Assembly (NCBI RefSeq): GCF_964340395.1
Contig: NC_135552.1
Coordinates: 18,833,181-18,897,180, forward strand
Direction of reading: 5' to 3'
DNA from: Glandiceps talaboti
Lineage: Eukaryota > Hemichordata > Enteropneusta > Spengelidae
Length of the DNA: 64,000 nt
Shown here: in pieces, positions 13,401 to 26,625 of the stretch
Layout of the letters: every line of letters starts with the position of its first letter
Position numbering within the stretch: position 1 is the first letter of the stretch
Program-made: the position numbers and the translations under genes
The notes under the pieces: generated by a model
What the model was told of the DNA's origin: nothing
Seen by the model: only the letters and a program-made list of their open reading frames with translations
Database searches by the model: none

Positions 13401-16400
13401 GCCAGGTGGCAGAGATTAGTTACTTTAACCTTTTACATGTAAATAATATTTAGGGTGGGTGGCTTAAACTAGGGTTGGTCGGATTATAGGAAACATTATT
13501 TTTTTATTTGGCCTTACATGTACATGTAATTAGAGGCAATGTTGTCTTCATATGGCTCCTATCTGTCAAAAAAAAAATCGCATAGGAAATATACCGAGTG
13601 GCAGAATAATGTCTCCAAATCATCGCTACTAGCACACAGCCTGTGTGAGAGTAGTAACTGTGTATGATTAGTACCGTCATCAAATTAAACCTGAAAATCT
13701 TTCAAAATTCAAATAACAGCTGGTGTAATCTAACATAAAACCATGATGATCCACTTGTAATTTTTAAATGAATTTTTGTCGTGTTTCCTCTTTTTTTTTT
13801 GTAAAAAGCTGGTTCTATGGTGTGCTATGGTATTACAATAACAACTGAGCTGACCATTTTTCCCTGTTGAAAATGTAAAGAAACTGAGTCTGAGTTGAAA
13901 GGAAAACTTCTTTCCTTCTTTCATATCATTATAATAATATTAATCCTCTTTCTACCAAGGGGGTTATTTCTTTGTACACAAACAATTATAAGTAAGTTCG
14001 GAAAAACATTAAGTCCTGCAATGTACTGTTTAGATACCCTGTAAAATTTCTACCATACATGTAAGAACTATTACAGTTCCAATTTGAACCCTTTACTGTG
14101 AGCAACAATATATATTACCAATAGTACATACTGAATTGTAGTATTTTTTATTACCAGTCTTTTTTTAAGTTCAAAACTGAGCTACATGTATATCTTTTAT
14201 ACAGACTGTCGTGAACTATTAGAAAAAGGATGAAAGAAGGTTACCATTAACGATTAGTCCCATTAGCATTATCTATATATGTCAAGGCAACCTAAACGTG
14301 ACCCACCTTCCATGTATATGTGTGAACTCAATATGTCAGTCACTTTGAATCTCGGTCACCATTTAGTCATGCTTACCCACTGGTCATGACATAAAGTCGG
14401 CTTTGTTATACAATGTGCATACGTAATGCAGCAATAGTGACCCGCTTTGTGTGGCCTTTTTCTAAAGTTTTAACTTTTGACTGAAACACAACTTGAAAAT
14501 AAAAATATTTACAACTTTTTCTTCCTTAAAAGACCAACAACATGTTATCTTTACTTATATTACATCACACTTTTGTTGTAATGGCTAAGCAGACAGACCA
14601 TATTCAGCTGTTGTACGTCAGTGCTTGACGCACAATAACTGACGTACACACACTGTGACAGTCCCGACATAAACAACTAACTCACCTCATTTTCTCGGCA
14701 AACCTGAAAGTAGTGAAAATGATAACCCACATTTGTTTGGTGAGATTATGGCTAAATATAGTGAACTTCTGTCATTTCACATAACAGTGCAAAACATTTC
14801 TGTCAAGTTACAAGGCTCCTTTGTTAACAGATTCTGTGTTGGCCGGTTTAAAAAAAAAAGTAGACTGCCGCATTACCCATATTCAACAATGCAGTCCTAT
14901 TTATCACAAACATGTGAATGCACTGACAGCTAACCCACACCATAAAAGTGGGTCACTGCATGACAAAGCAAGTCAAAGTACATATCAAATGTCCGAGAAA
15001 TTCCAATAAACTCCTTGCATATTAATTTGTGACTACGTAAATGTGCCGGCTTTTTAAAATAGGCCAAAGAAAATCTATAAAAGGTACACCCAAAAATACA
15101 TTTGAAACACACATAGCCATAGTTGTGGAGAGTGAAGTTGGTGAAAGTCCAGTTGTACAAACACATTCGTATACACCGATTTGGTTATAATATATAACAT
15201 ACAGCACTTGTTGGAGTCGTATCGGGTAGGACAGCATTTTGCTTTACTACATACAAACACATGTTAATTCTATTTTTTTCTTTATTTGTCTCGTTTTTTC
15301 TATTTAAAACACCTCCTAGACATTTTTTGGTTGTTCTTAATAATACACATTATTTTGTCAATTGCTAATAAGTACACTAAATGAAGTGGTATTTTTTTTA
15401 CAAACTTTGTAAAAGTAAAAACTGTTTCCCAAACATTCTACCAGACAAGTGACTGGAATGTAAAATTAAAAAATACTGAATACGTAAACATTAATGTACC
15501 TTTTGATTAATTTTGTATTTGAAGTTATGTAACTCTAGTCTTGTACATTGACTTACAATTCTTTTTTGTTTCTGATTTCTTACAGAACTAGTAACTACCT
15601 CTATAGCCATCAGCTGGTCTGATCACATTTTAATTTCAATTTTTAAAGAAGAAAAACAAGGCTACTAATATTTCAGAAGTATGATTGGTATAGTAGAAGT
15701 TTCAGTTTGTGGAACGGCACTATGTGCCTACTACTACATCAAAGAGCAGTACGACTACACAGTACGCAAGATACCACCGGGTCCATCATCTTTCCCGCTG
15801 ATTGGTAATGCCCTTAGCATCGATATCAAGACACCACATCAATCACTACTAGAGCTATCAAAGAAGTATGGTGATATTTTCAGTGTAAAACTGGGAACAG
15901 AGCGAGTGGTAATCCTCAACAGTGTAGAAGTTATCAAAGAAGCTTACAGGGGATCTGACATAGCTGACAGACCAAGACTCTATTCTCTGGATTTGCTGAT
16001 GGGTGACAAGGGCTTCATGACATGTTCTGATCACATCGAGCGACGCATACACATGAGGCTCTGCAAAAATGCTATCAGAGCCATCAATGATACCAGCCTC
16101 AGTCAAAAAATCATGACAGAAGTCGACTATCTGGTCCATCAATTTAACAACATGGCTACCAAACCATTTGATCCAAAAGAAGACCTCAATCTGACTTCTT
16201 TAAACATCCTCTGCAATATCGTCTATGGTCAGCGTTATGAGAAAGGTGACCCAGAGCTTCAAGATATCCTAGACTACTCAGCTGAGATAGTGAAAGTCAT
16301 TTCACCTGTCCACCCAGTAAATGCCATGCCTTGGCTTCGTTACTTCCCTAACAAATGGTTTGACGCCCTTTTCAAAGCCAAAGACATGAGAGACCGAACC

Positions 16401-19400
16401 CTGATGAAGAAGTACGTAGAGCATGTCGCAAATTATGAAGATGGTAAAATCAATGACTTAATCGATGCCTTGCTACATTCATCAAAGAAGGCTGTATCAG
16501 ACAAGGATGATGATGCAATACAAGCACTCTCTCCAGAACACATCGTTATCAACATGTGGGTGATGTTCTTTGCAGGTAAAGTTTACTTATAATATACTCA
16601 TTATTTTTATCCCAATGTTTCTTTAACTGTTAAATAATATGGGGATTTGATGAAGTCGACAAAAAAAAATGAAGCTGTAAGAAGATAGAACTCATGGGAA
16701 GTTGAAAGCATATTTATGGCTATGCCTAGTTGAGTTGAAATACAGTGTACACCGTACCACGTTGTTGTAATTTTATCTAATGTACCGCATGTATACATGA
16801 TGCACATGTATGTCGAGGCAAAACAAACATGATGAATTGTATGTACCACACATGTATCAAGGCCACTAAATCTGTGATTTGTGATTTGTACCATTTTGTT
16901 GATATTTTATACTGAATCTAAGCATTTGTGTCCATTTCTTTGTATTGTTCATTTCAGTTGTTTTGAACTTATGAAATGGCTGCCTAATGACACTTTGATG
17001 AGTAAATGTATCCAAAAAATTAATAAGTAAATGAATGCTTCACTTTCAGGCTCTGACTCAGTTATGAATACTCTTTCCTGGGCATTGCTTTACATGGCTT
17101 CTTTCCCTAAAGTTCAAGCTAAAGTGCAAGAACAAATAGACAAGGCAGTTGGAAGAGACACACCGGTCATGCTACAACACAAACAAGAGCTGCCCTACCT
17201 TAGTAAGTAACAATTCAATACAGTTGTGATATGCTCAACTCATACTATAGATACGTTAACAGAAAATCAGATCCAATCGGCTTTTTATTTGTATCAACAT
17301 GATTTCATTGGCTTTCAATGGCAACTACCAACTTTATGGTTCACATACTGTTTTTTGTCTCAATTTAAATGACAAATATTGATATGAATTTGCAATGGAA
17401 TGAAGGAAATTGTTTGAAATGGTAGCATAAGTAACTCAAATGTTTCTCAAGTACTTTACAACAACATCATGTACAAATGTAGATTTGTAAAATGCCATTA
17501 ATGATTGACGTTTTACACAAAATTTTCCTTAACAATTCTTCATAACCTCTTGAATGCTTATAAAACCGATGAGAAATTATTACAGGTATCTAGTTAGTAA
17601 ACCAGTAAGAATAAGAGCCATTACTCTTTTTTTAAAAGTTGTCTTACAATCTTTCTCGATGTATCCTTGACATTTCAGCTGCCACAATCTATGAGATCTT
17701 AAGATACAGTTCACAAGCTGTGCTTGGTGTTCCACACTGTGCAGCCAAGGACACTCAAGTCAAGGGGTTCACTATTCCAAAAGGTAGGTCAAAGAATGAA
17801 TATACCCATATGTATCACTTATCATAGGACATGTACAATATACCCATATTTATCACTTACGGTTTATCACCGGACACCCGTATCATGTGTAGTTATCACT
17901 ACAAATAAATAGATGGGTGCATTTGAAGGACAGTCACCTAGACTTCCGAGTACTTGTAACAGACTTTGTTCTAGACTATACCATAGATGTTGGAGAGATA
18001 TCACGTTTATGATTATGATTATTGGATTCACACTGACTGTGTAATGCCCCAGACTCTGGTCAACAAAATATCAAAAAATAAATTGTGAACAGTTTAGTTT
18101 ATAAGTTGGCCAAGAGTTAGGCTACATTTGTATTGCCAGTGCAGAAAGGTGGTTTTTTAAGTCAGGAATAGTTTTTTTAAACCATCATAAATTTACGAAC
18201 ATGAATGCATATGGAATGACTCTGGTCATGTTCATTGGATCGTGGAATCATTACTTGTTGGACTTTAGTACAATGGATTAATTTATTTCCATTTTCTGAC
18301 TCCAGGCACTCAAGTAATGGCTAACTTTTGGGCTGTACACCATGATGAAGCAGGTTGGGAAAAGCCAGATGAATTCCGACCGGAGAGATTCCTGGATGAT
18401 GATGATAACGTGAGAAAACTATCCGAGTTTCCATATTTCATGCCATTCTCAACTGGAAGACGCATGTGTATGGGCCAAAACATTACTTTAACAGAACTCT
18501 TCTTGATCTTGGGTGGGTTGATGCAGAAATTCATCTTTGATTTACCAGTTGGTGAAGAGGCTGATTTGGAGGGAGAAACATATATCTCCCTCATGCCAAA
18601 ACCTTACAACATTGTAATTTACAAAAGGGTGTAAACATATTAGTTACCCATCATCAACTTGTCAACATTCATTTTAGTTTTTCGTTGAGTACACATCCAT
18701 TCAAGTATCTACAGTTTTACACGAAAGGATTGACATTCAGACTATCAGTGTTAGACAAGTCATTTTTGTGTGTATTTACACAAGCCTGTAAGAACCGGAT
18801 AAAACTTAATGATACATGCAGTTGAAGGCAGTGCTCAAGTTCTCAAACTTATATTTTCCGCCAAAATTATCAACTTAAATTTCAATTATTCCTCTTTCTA
18901 CCTGGAGGACATTTGTTTGTAAGTTGTATACAAAAAAACTTCAAGTTAGATAAAACAGGATTTAATGACGCAAAGTGTAAACTTTCCTACATAGTTCTTG
19001 GTGGTTTGACACCATAGTTTCATGGTAGTTTGTGTATTATTGTATAGACATGTAATTGTATATCTTACATTGTATGACACATTACCTCTAGTGGTAAGAC
19101 AGTTACTAGTATTAGAGAAAAAACTTCATGTCTTTATTGACCATTACAACCAAAACTTGCTACCATAATGGCGACAACAGCAACTTTATAACATTATGTA
19201 CAAAAACTTAAACATTGATTGTTACCACATAAACTTTACTGATCATAACACTGAGTGTTATGTCAAACAATTTTAACATTAACAATCCTATATCATGTTA
19301 AGTAAAACTTTCATGACATTTTTGCTACGAAAGATGCTGGTCATCTTAATACATGTACCTACGCAATTTTGGAATGTTTATGATGAAAAGAAATAGAGTT

Positions 19401-22400
19401 TTATCACAATATACTAGTATTTGTGTATTGTAGATGCTGGTCATCTTCAAAAGTGTTAATACTTTGAAATTTAAATATATTTCTTTATGACATTATTGTA
19501 GTCATGTTTACAAAAGACTTTTGAGATTGTGATTTGTTGTCCAACTTATTCAGGATTTCCAATTTATCTTTTTTTTTTGGTTTGGACTTAAATATTTAGC
19601 AAATGTGTGATCAGCTAAAATATTAGGTGTTTAAGTATTAGTAAGTTGAACTTGTAATTTTACAAATATGATACACTTATCTGATGATGTCACATATGTC
19701 GATCATGCAAATGTGTATTTATTGTGTATTTCAACATTGGGATGTCTTTAGTTAGGTTTACATAATGTCATTTCAAAGTTGGTGTAAGTGTTGTAGCGAC
19801 AAACTTGACAATTTAAAGATTTTCTCAAAGTGGCTAATGCTGAAATAATGCTTTCTACACCACCATTGAATGATGGCAAGTGATTTCAAACAATGATAGT
19901 ATAATAAAACATGTGATCATGACATACTAAACCTACTTTTGTTTATTGCATTATTTCTATGTGAAAGCTTCAGAACAGCAGTTGGTGTGGTAGTCTGGAA
20001 CAGTGTAAGATAAGTCCTGTCAGGGCGCCCTCACACACTAGCCAACTCGCCAACCCCTTTTAGCTAGGCCATTGAGAACAGAGCGACATGATGTATCTTA
20101 GTAAAGTCTACTGGTGTGTCAGTGAAATGATTGAGATGATTTTGAGTATTGCTTGCATCACAAAAGTCTACGGTCTGTTCAGATCATAAACTTCACTCTT
20201 AATTTATATGGAACCAAAACAAGTAAACATGAACAACTTCATTAGTTACGTGAAATTGCTGGAGTATGTGGCAACTGATGAGTAGAAAGAAAGCAGAACA
20301 TTGCATTCATGCAATTTCATATATGAACTGACTAATAAATTCAAATATCTTATGTTAAAGATAATCAAAATTGTATCAACCCAGAAAAGACTGGAGCTTA
20401 CTGACTTGAACAATTCTACTGGTACATCAAAATTAATCCATCCACCCTAACACTGAATGAAACAAATCATTACACAGATGTCTTCTCACAATCCAATTTA
20501 GTCACCATTTCAAATTCACACAGTATATATCTTATCACTTTACTCATATTTGCATGAATATTGCACAGTATAAGTTTCAATTGTGTGCAAACTTTCACCT
20601 CCAAGAACCAGTTGCTGACCACAAAATTTGTAAAATTTATTAGTAAGAAATCTAAAAACATGGAAGGTGACAGCGTTTCACAATCAAATATCGTTATTAT
20701 AAACGCAATATCCCTGTAGATTGATTCTTCAGTGTGTATGAATGAGTATTGATAAAATGGACAGGGAAGTTTCATCACGTTTGTTGACTTTTCACTTTCC
20801 CATACATGTACCATGAGGGCGCCCTACACAAGTACCCGATAATGAATACATGAATAGGTAGTTACAATGAGTTCCATTCAGCATAGGAGGTATAAACATC
20901 ATGGTTTACAGTATGTACATACACTTTGAAGAGACAAATCTGCTGACACAACGAATGGTTTATAAATGCTAATAATAGTTAAAACAAAGCTGAAAAAAAA
21001 TCACCCAATAATCTCTACATGACGATTACACAAATACACATTACACATGTAGGTACATGTATGTATACGTACATAAATGTTAATGTATCTTTATTTTGAT
21101 GATAAACAAAATACTGACAATGACACATACACAGTAGTATAATACCAATGGTCACAAGTATGAACAAGTACACAAGCCATACATTTAGATATTAGTAACA
21201 CATGAGCATTTTAATCCACCAAATGATGTGTATTTAACAGTGAATCATGCATGCAAGCAGGCATTCTTTTCCTGAAAAAAACGTTGGAGGTTGTTTTTTA
21301 TCTTTAATTAAAATAAGCTGCAGCTAGATGTATTTGCAAGCTTTTGTCACGTGAAGCTACATTTTACTGTAAACTGAAGTTGTTCAGTTCAGTCAATGCC
21401 TTGTGGCCAGCAGAGCTACATGTATACTGAATCACAACTGTACAATGCAGATTTTTGGCTACATGAAGCTTAAGCATTTTTTTTTTCAGAAGCAGCTACA
21501 ATGTTTACACCATGGCTACCTCAACAATGTAGTTGCCATAGCAACCAACAGAAAAGATACCTGTTTGGATGAAGATGAAGAAGTAGAGGCTGAAGATGTG
21601 GTTGTGGTGGTAGCAGTTGTGGTAGAAGTGGTGGAAGAGGAATCCTTGAGAAGAAAAACAAAATGGAAAAATACAAAATACGGACAAGAACAAAGTAACA
21701 ACACATTGTCAGGGGAAAAAAATAACTTTGTAACGGTCAGTCACACTGGTCTCCAGATTGGTATTCACATAGTTCACTCAGGACAACTTCTCACCCTGCA
21801 GATTTGGTCCTGTACTTACCTTACGGGTATTTTTTAATCAACCTTACCCCTGGTGATCATAACATACACAGGAGCAACGAGACAAAGGGATGAAGAGTTT
21901 CACTCATATGTCATATGTCATAAAAGGCCAGAAGTCTTTAGTATTATTAGTGAAGTGTCTGGAGTGTTTTTTTGCATTATTACCTTATATTTACAAGGTG
22001 CAAATGTTAATTCATACCCATTTCTGTTATTAGATTTGTGAGGATTTACAACAAATGTCTACTTGATTTGTATCACTTGAGTCACTTTTTTCACTTCACC
22101 TTGAGACATTTTGATGGACACAGCCTGTACTTTACATGTGTATAAACCTGGACAGTAGTCTTATTACTGTGTATGCTAAAGCTTTTTATGTTAATAAACC
22201 ATTACTAAAGACAATATTGAAAATTGTACTGATGGGCAAATTTTGAAATATGTGATTTTCAGAGGATTAATACACGTACATTATATGTGTGTATTATTCC
22301 TTTGACTATATACAAACTGTGACAAAACAATGTGATCATAGATGGGGGAGCGGGGGGGGGGGGGGGGGGGGGGGCAGCCCAGGGAGGGGGTGTACACTAA

Positions 22401-23456
22401 CGTGGTACAGATGAAGTAGACAACTGTACAGCACCAGAGAATCAGTAGAGTTGTACATGTAAGATAGTTCCTTGTGCATTGTGTATGGTGTGGTGAGACA
22501 GATTTGAAATGAAGTTTGCAAAGTTGCCTAAGTAGAGATTTGGTGAAATGTCACAACCATTCATAACTACAGAATTTCCAACACACACATAAGCAGACAT
22601 AAAATTCCAATTTCCTATACATAAGTTTTGCAATAATAAATCTGAACATCTACCATTAGCAGAACAGATATACATGAATTTTATAGAATGACACGGTACA
22701 TGTACATGAATCCATGAAGGAAGGCTAAGGGAAGATAGCTTTGTTTTGAACTTGTAACATGAATCCATGAAGGAAGGCTAAGGGAAGATAGCTTTGTTTT
22801 GAACTTGTAACTGTAAGTTGTATCATGGATTCATGGTTGTATCCAACAAGACAAGCTTGTCACTTGGCACACTATCCAACTTTACTGAATCAAACACCTT
22901 ACACTCAGAGTGGAAAACTGCGAACAAAATCTCTTCACTTGTCATTAACTTTAACAGAAATCTGTATGTTGGCCGGCCCAGTAGTTGATTTTTTGTGTGA
23001 AAGTGGCCAAAAGCCTTTCTTTTCTACCCAGCATGCACCACACGCGTGCTAAAGGTTATATTTTCTAGTGGTCAAAATAATAACTGTAAGTATATGTTGT
23101 GAACCGAAAAATAATTCCAATATTTTCACTGTTTGTTCAAGGATATTGATAACAGGGGGAACTGATCAATTATACTCAGTCAGAAATATTTGGTGAAATG
23201 AATGGATGCCGCTAGAATCCCTTTGTTTCAAGTTTCTGTCTGCTTTCCGTTCGCTTCACACTTTTAATGTTAAAGGACAAATTGTTGGCTTCAAACACTA
23301 GTCTAGCTCTCAAAACAGATTCACTCTTCAACTTTTCACACTTACCGGGAAAGAACCTGGTGGATAGTGTCTCATTCCGGGCATTTGACTTGGAGGAAAA
23401 CGAGGATGTTGCTGACCGTGAGAAGACGCCATGTTGGAGTAACCTAACGCCGCCAT
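798..23456 (-). CDS. SMARCD: SMARCD/BAF60 SWI/SNF subunit, N-terminal exons only (partial)
   Basis: Homologue of SMARCD1/2/3 (BAF60), a nuclear subunit of SWI/SNF (BAF) chromatin remodellers that links the complex to transcription factors. Three minus-strand coding exons are visible: 23346-23456 (start codon at 23456, begins [12 protein letters not shown]), 1295-1410 (contains [10 protein letters not shown], a family hallmark) and 798-972 (contains [19 protein letters not shown] and [18 protein letters not shown]). All have GT/AG borders and phases 0/0, 2/2 and 0 join cleanly, giving 134 codons. The rest of the protein (about 380 residues in relatives, including the SWIB domain) must lie left of the window. 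Exon 1 is assigned by its Met/Pro/Gly-rich BAF60-like N-terminus and phase fit. A further small phase-0 exon inside the roughly 21.9 kb intron cannot be excluded. That intron holds a P450 gene on the other strand. Exons 2 and 3 are certain; exon 1 is likely. Confidence 0.88.
973..1294 (-). other. SMARCD intron 2
   Basis: Intron between SMARCD coding exons 2 and 3, with GT donor at 1293-1294 (minus) and a CAG acceptor at 973-975 (minus). Nothing else is evident. Confidence 0.75.
2093..2460. repeat. Minisatellite, 30-40 bp unit
   Basis: About nine tandem copies of a unit reading roughly GGTGACTGTGGCAATGG followed by AAGGTTTTAAAACT. Some copies carry a TACATGTA insertion between units. Isolated copies recur near 2640 and 2990. 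It lies in SMARCD intron 1. Confidence 0.85.
3026..3385 (+). mobile_element. Inverted-end dispersed element, copy A
   Basis: About 360 bp. The left end reads TTAGGCCTAATA followed by poly-A and GGTTCCGATTACGC. The right end is its imperfect inverse, GGTAACCGGAACC then poly-T then AAGGCC. The interior shares long blocks with the copies near 29.2, 33.2, 46.2 and 54.8 kb (for example CAGCCATTACAG). No open frame is seen, so it looks like a non-autonomous, MITE-like element. Confidence 0.7.
3415..5185. repeat. Highly degenerate tandem array, 140-300 bp period
   Basis: The same ordered words recur about six times: a block containing ATTAGAAACACACTG, a block with CTGATATTATCAAC, a block with CACATGACTAGTTCTAG, and a block with CAGTCACAG then AGTTCTGGTC. 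Clear restarts are near 3420, 4450, 4595, 4735 and 5035. Spacing is irregular, as expected for an old decayed array. Confidence 0.6.
5187..5484. repeat. Compound (TG)n-(TATG)n microsatellite
   Basis: (TG)n to about 5280, then nearly pure TATG with a short CTGT block at 5328-5345. Reading frames through it are repeat artefacts. Confidence 0.95.
5490..6845. other. Non-coding stretch of SMARCD intron 1
   Basis: AT-rich unique-looking sequence with scattered TACATGTA words. No exon, RNA gene or clear repeat is recognised. Confidence 0.5.
6850..7066 (-). mobile_element. tRNA-derived SINE
   Basis: Read on the minus strand, an A-box-like TGGCCAACTGA (7046-7056) is followed about 40 bp later by a B-box-like GGGTTCTAACCC (6999-7010), matching a tRNA head with a long variable arm. 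A conserved-looking body with CTCCGGTTTCCTCC (around 6893) follows. The tRNA fold is degraded, so this is a retroposon rather than a working tRNA. Confidence 0.6.
7215..7312. repeat. Two-copy direct repeat, about 50 bp
   Basis: Two adjacent copies of a unit containing TAGAGCAGAAAT and ATGAACCCA. A related piece (CATGAACATTCATTCTC) recurs near 13090, so the unit is also dispersed. Confidence 0.55.
7402..7511. mobile_element. 110 bp foldback element with 14 bp flanking direct repeats
   Basis: Two 52-nt arms, about 90% complementary, surround a tiny loop centred near 7456. The arms begin GTCTAGTTCCTGACAA and contain ACTACGTTATCTT. The hairpin is bracketed by direct repeats of TAAAACCCTGATAG (7389-7402 and 7519-7532), resembling a target-site duplication. 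Confidence 0.65.
7550..8480. other. Non-coding stretch of SMARCD intron 1
   Basis: AT-rich sequence without a recognised exon or repeat. Confidence 0.45.
8490..9375. repeat. Decayed minisatellite, about 45-50 bp unit
   Basis: Roughly eighteen diverged repeats of a phrase close to TGAGCTAAGNGAGA followed by AATGTGATTGTG. A run of 19 G at 9032-9050 interrupts it. Antisense open frames here follow the repeat and are not genes. Confidence 0.65.
9380..10250. other. Non-coding stretch of SMARCD intron 1
   Basis: No recognised feature; AT-rich. Confidence 0.4.
10254..10448. repeat. (CAGA)n/(GACT)n microsatellite
   Basis: About 190 bp of CAGA repeats with short TGAGA interruptions, passing to GACT near 10406. 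Confidence 0.95.
10450..12635. other. Non-coding stretch of SMARCD intron 1
   Basis: A short (TCTTG)n run near 10657 could be the simple-repeat tail of an old retroposon. A moderately GC-rich block at 11925-12100 has short open frames on both strands, but no homology is recognised. Nothing else is seen. Confidence 0.4.
12640..12990 (-). pseudogene. Degraded non-LTR retrotransposon ORF2 C-terminus
   Basis: On the minus strand the translation reads [11 protein letters not shown] and then, after a one-base frame change, [15 protein letters not shown] before a stop. This resembles the conserved RT C-terminal pattern (RDWNxLP ... S..FK..L) of CR1/L2-like elements. In-frame stops and frameshifts show it is dead. 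Identity is inferred from a short motif only. Confidence 0.4.
13452..13518 (+). mobile_element. Remnant of the inverted-end element family
   Basis: About 67 bp resembling the right end of the family: TTTAGGGTGGG, then ACTAGGGTTGG, a degraded GGATTATAGGAAA, poly-T and GGCCTTAC. Confidence 0.45.
13520..15585. other. Region upstream of the P450 gene
   Basis: AT-rich intron sequence that should contain the P450 promoter and any 5' non-coding exon. A small inverted repeat (GTACGTCAGTG / AACTGACGTAC) lies at 14614-14647. No TATA-driven start could be assigned with confidence. Confidence 0.35.
15681..18634 (+). CDS. Cytochrome P450, clan 2 (CYP1/CYP17-like), four coding exons
   Basis: Haem-thiolate monooxygenase, probably ER-anchored, oxidising small lipophilic or steroid-like substrates with NADPH-P450 reductase. 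Exons 15681-16575, 17050-17202, 17679-17783 and 18306-18634 join in phase 1 throughout and give 493 residues, a normal full length. There is a short hydrophobic N-terminal anchor (about residues 4-20), the hinge IPPGP (31-35), an I-helix AGSDS (298-302, Ser where Thr is usual), the K-helix ExxR as EILR (355-358), PERF as RPERF (409-413) and the haem loop [10 protein letters not shown] with Cys439. The long first coding exon and central region ([14 protein letters not shown]) resemble CYP17 and CYP1. The C-helix WxxxR motif is not recognisable. A 3' splice site at 15581-15585 suggests an upstream non-coding exon. AATAAA occurs at 19903. The gene is nested antisense inside SMARCD intron 1. Substrate and subfamily are not determinable here. 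Confidence 0.93.
22352..22374. repeat. Poly-G tract
   Basis: 23 consecutive G on the plus strand; could form G-quadruplex DNA. Confidence 0.9.
22704..22809. repeat. Perfect two-copy tandem duplication, 53 bp unit
   Basis: The unit containing ATGAAGGAAGGCTAAGGG is present twice back to back with no visible difference, indicating a recent duplication. Confidence 0.85.
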
Positions 23457-23458
23457 TT
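23446..23458 (-). promoter_or_regulatory. YY1-like word over the SMARCD start codon
   Basis: On the minus strand the start-codon context CAAAATGGCGGCG matches the YY1 consensus AANATGGCGNC. It lies at the divergent boundary with C2orf76. Confidence 0.4.
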
Positions 23459-23777
23459 TGACCTCGGGATATACGATTCTTTGAAGGGGTGATCACTGTG
23501 GAGGTACCATTTCAATCATGAATTTGTATTGTGAATAATTTTTATACCTCCTTTTATACAGCCAGTTCAAGTCATAATTTCAGATCATTTTAATCATATT
23601 ATCTAATACCACATGACACAGAGTCCATCGTACATCTCATCTTCAGAAACAAAGGCAGTTTATAATAGCTCTGTATGTACAAATTGTAAATGGTTCATTC
23701 CAAAGTAGCAACAGTTGGGGTTTCCCTGTCAGTGACCTCACTTACTTCACTATCATAAGTAGTGCAGTAATTACTAA

Positions 23778-26625
<2,848 letters not shown>

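Larger units (their letters stand above)
18635..23345. other. P450 3' flank and 5' part of SMARCD intron 1
   Basis: The likely P450 3' UTR is followed by AATAAA at 19903. A low-complexity GAA/GTGGTA block at 21560-21660 gives spurious acidic or Ser/Thr-rich frames. Poly-G occurs at 22352-22374. No exon is recognised. Confidence 0.45.

Noticed and set aside
21403-21837. 144-codon open frame with an acidic-valine stretch
   Set aside because: Low-complexity GAA/GTGGTA DNA with no recognised domain and no splice support.
23212-23496. 94-codon minus-strand frame over SMARCD exon 1
   Set aside because: It is a different frame from the exon; the BAF60-like N-terminus starts at 23456 and ends at a splice donor at 23345.
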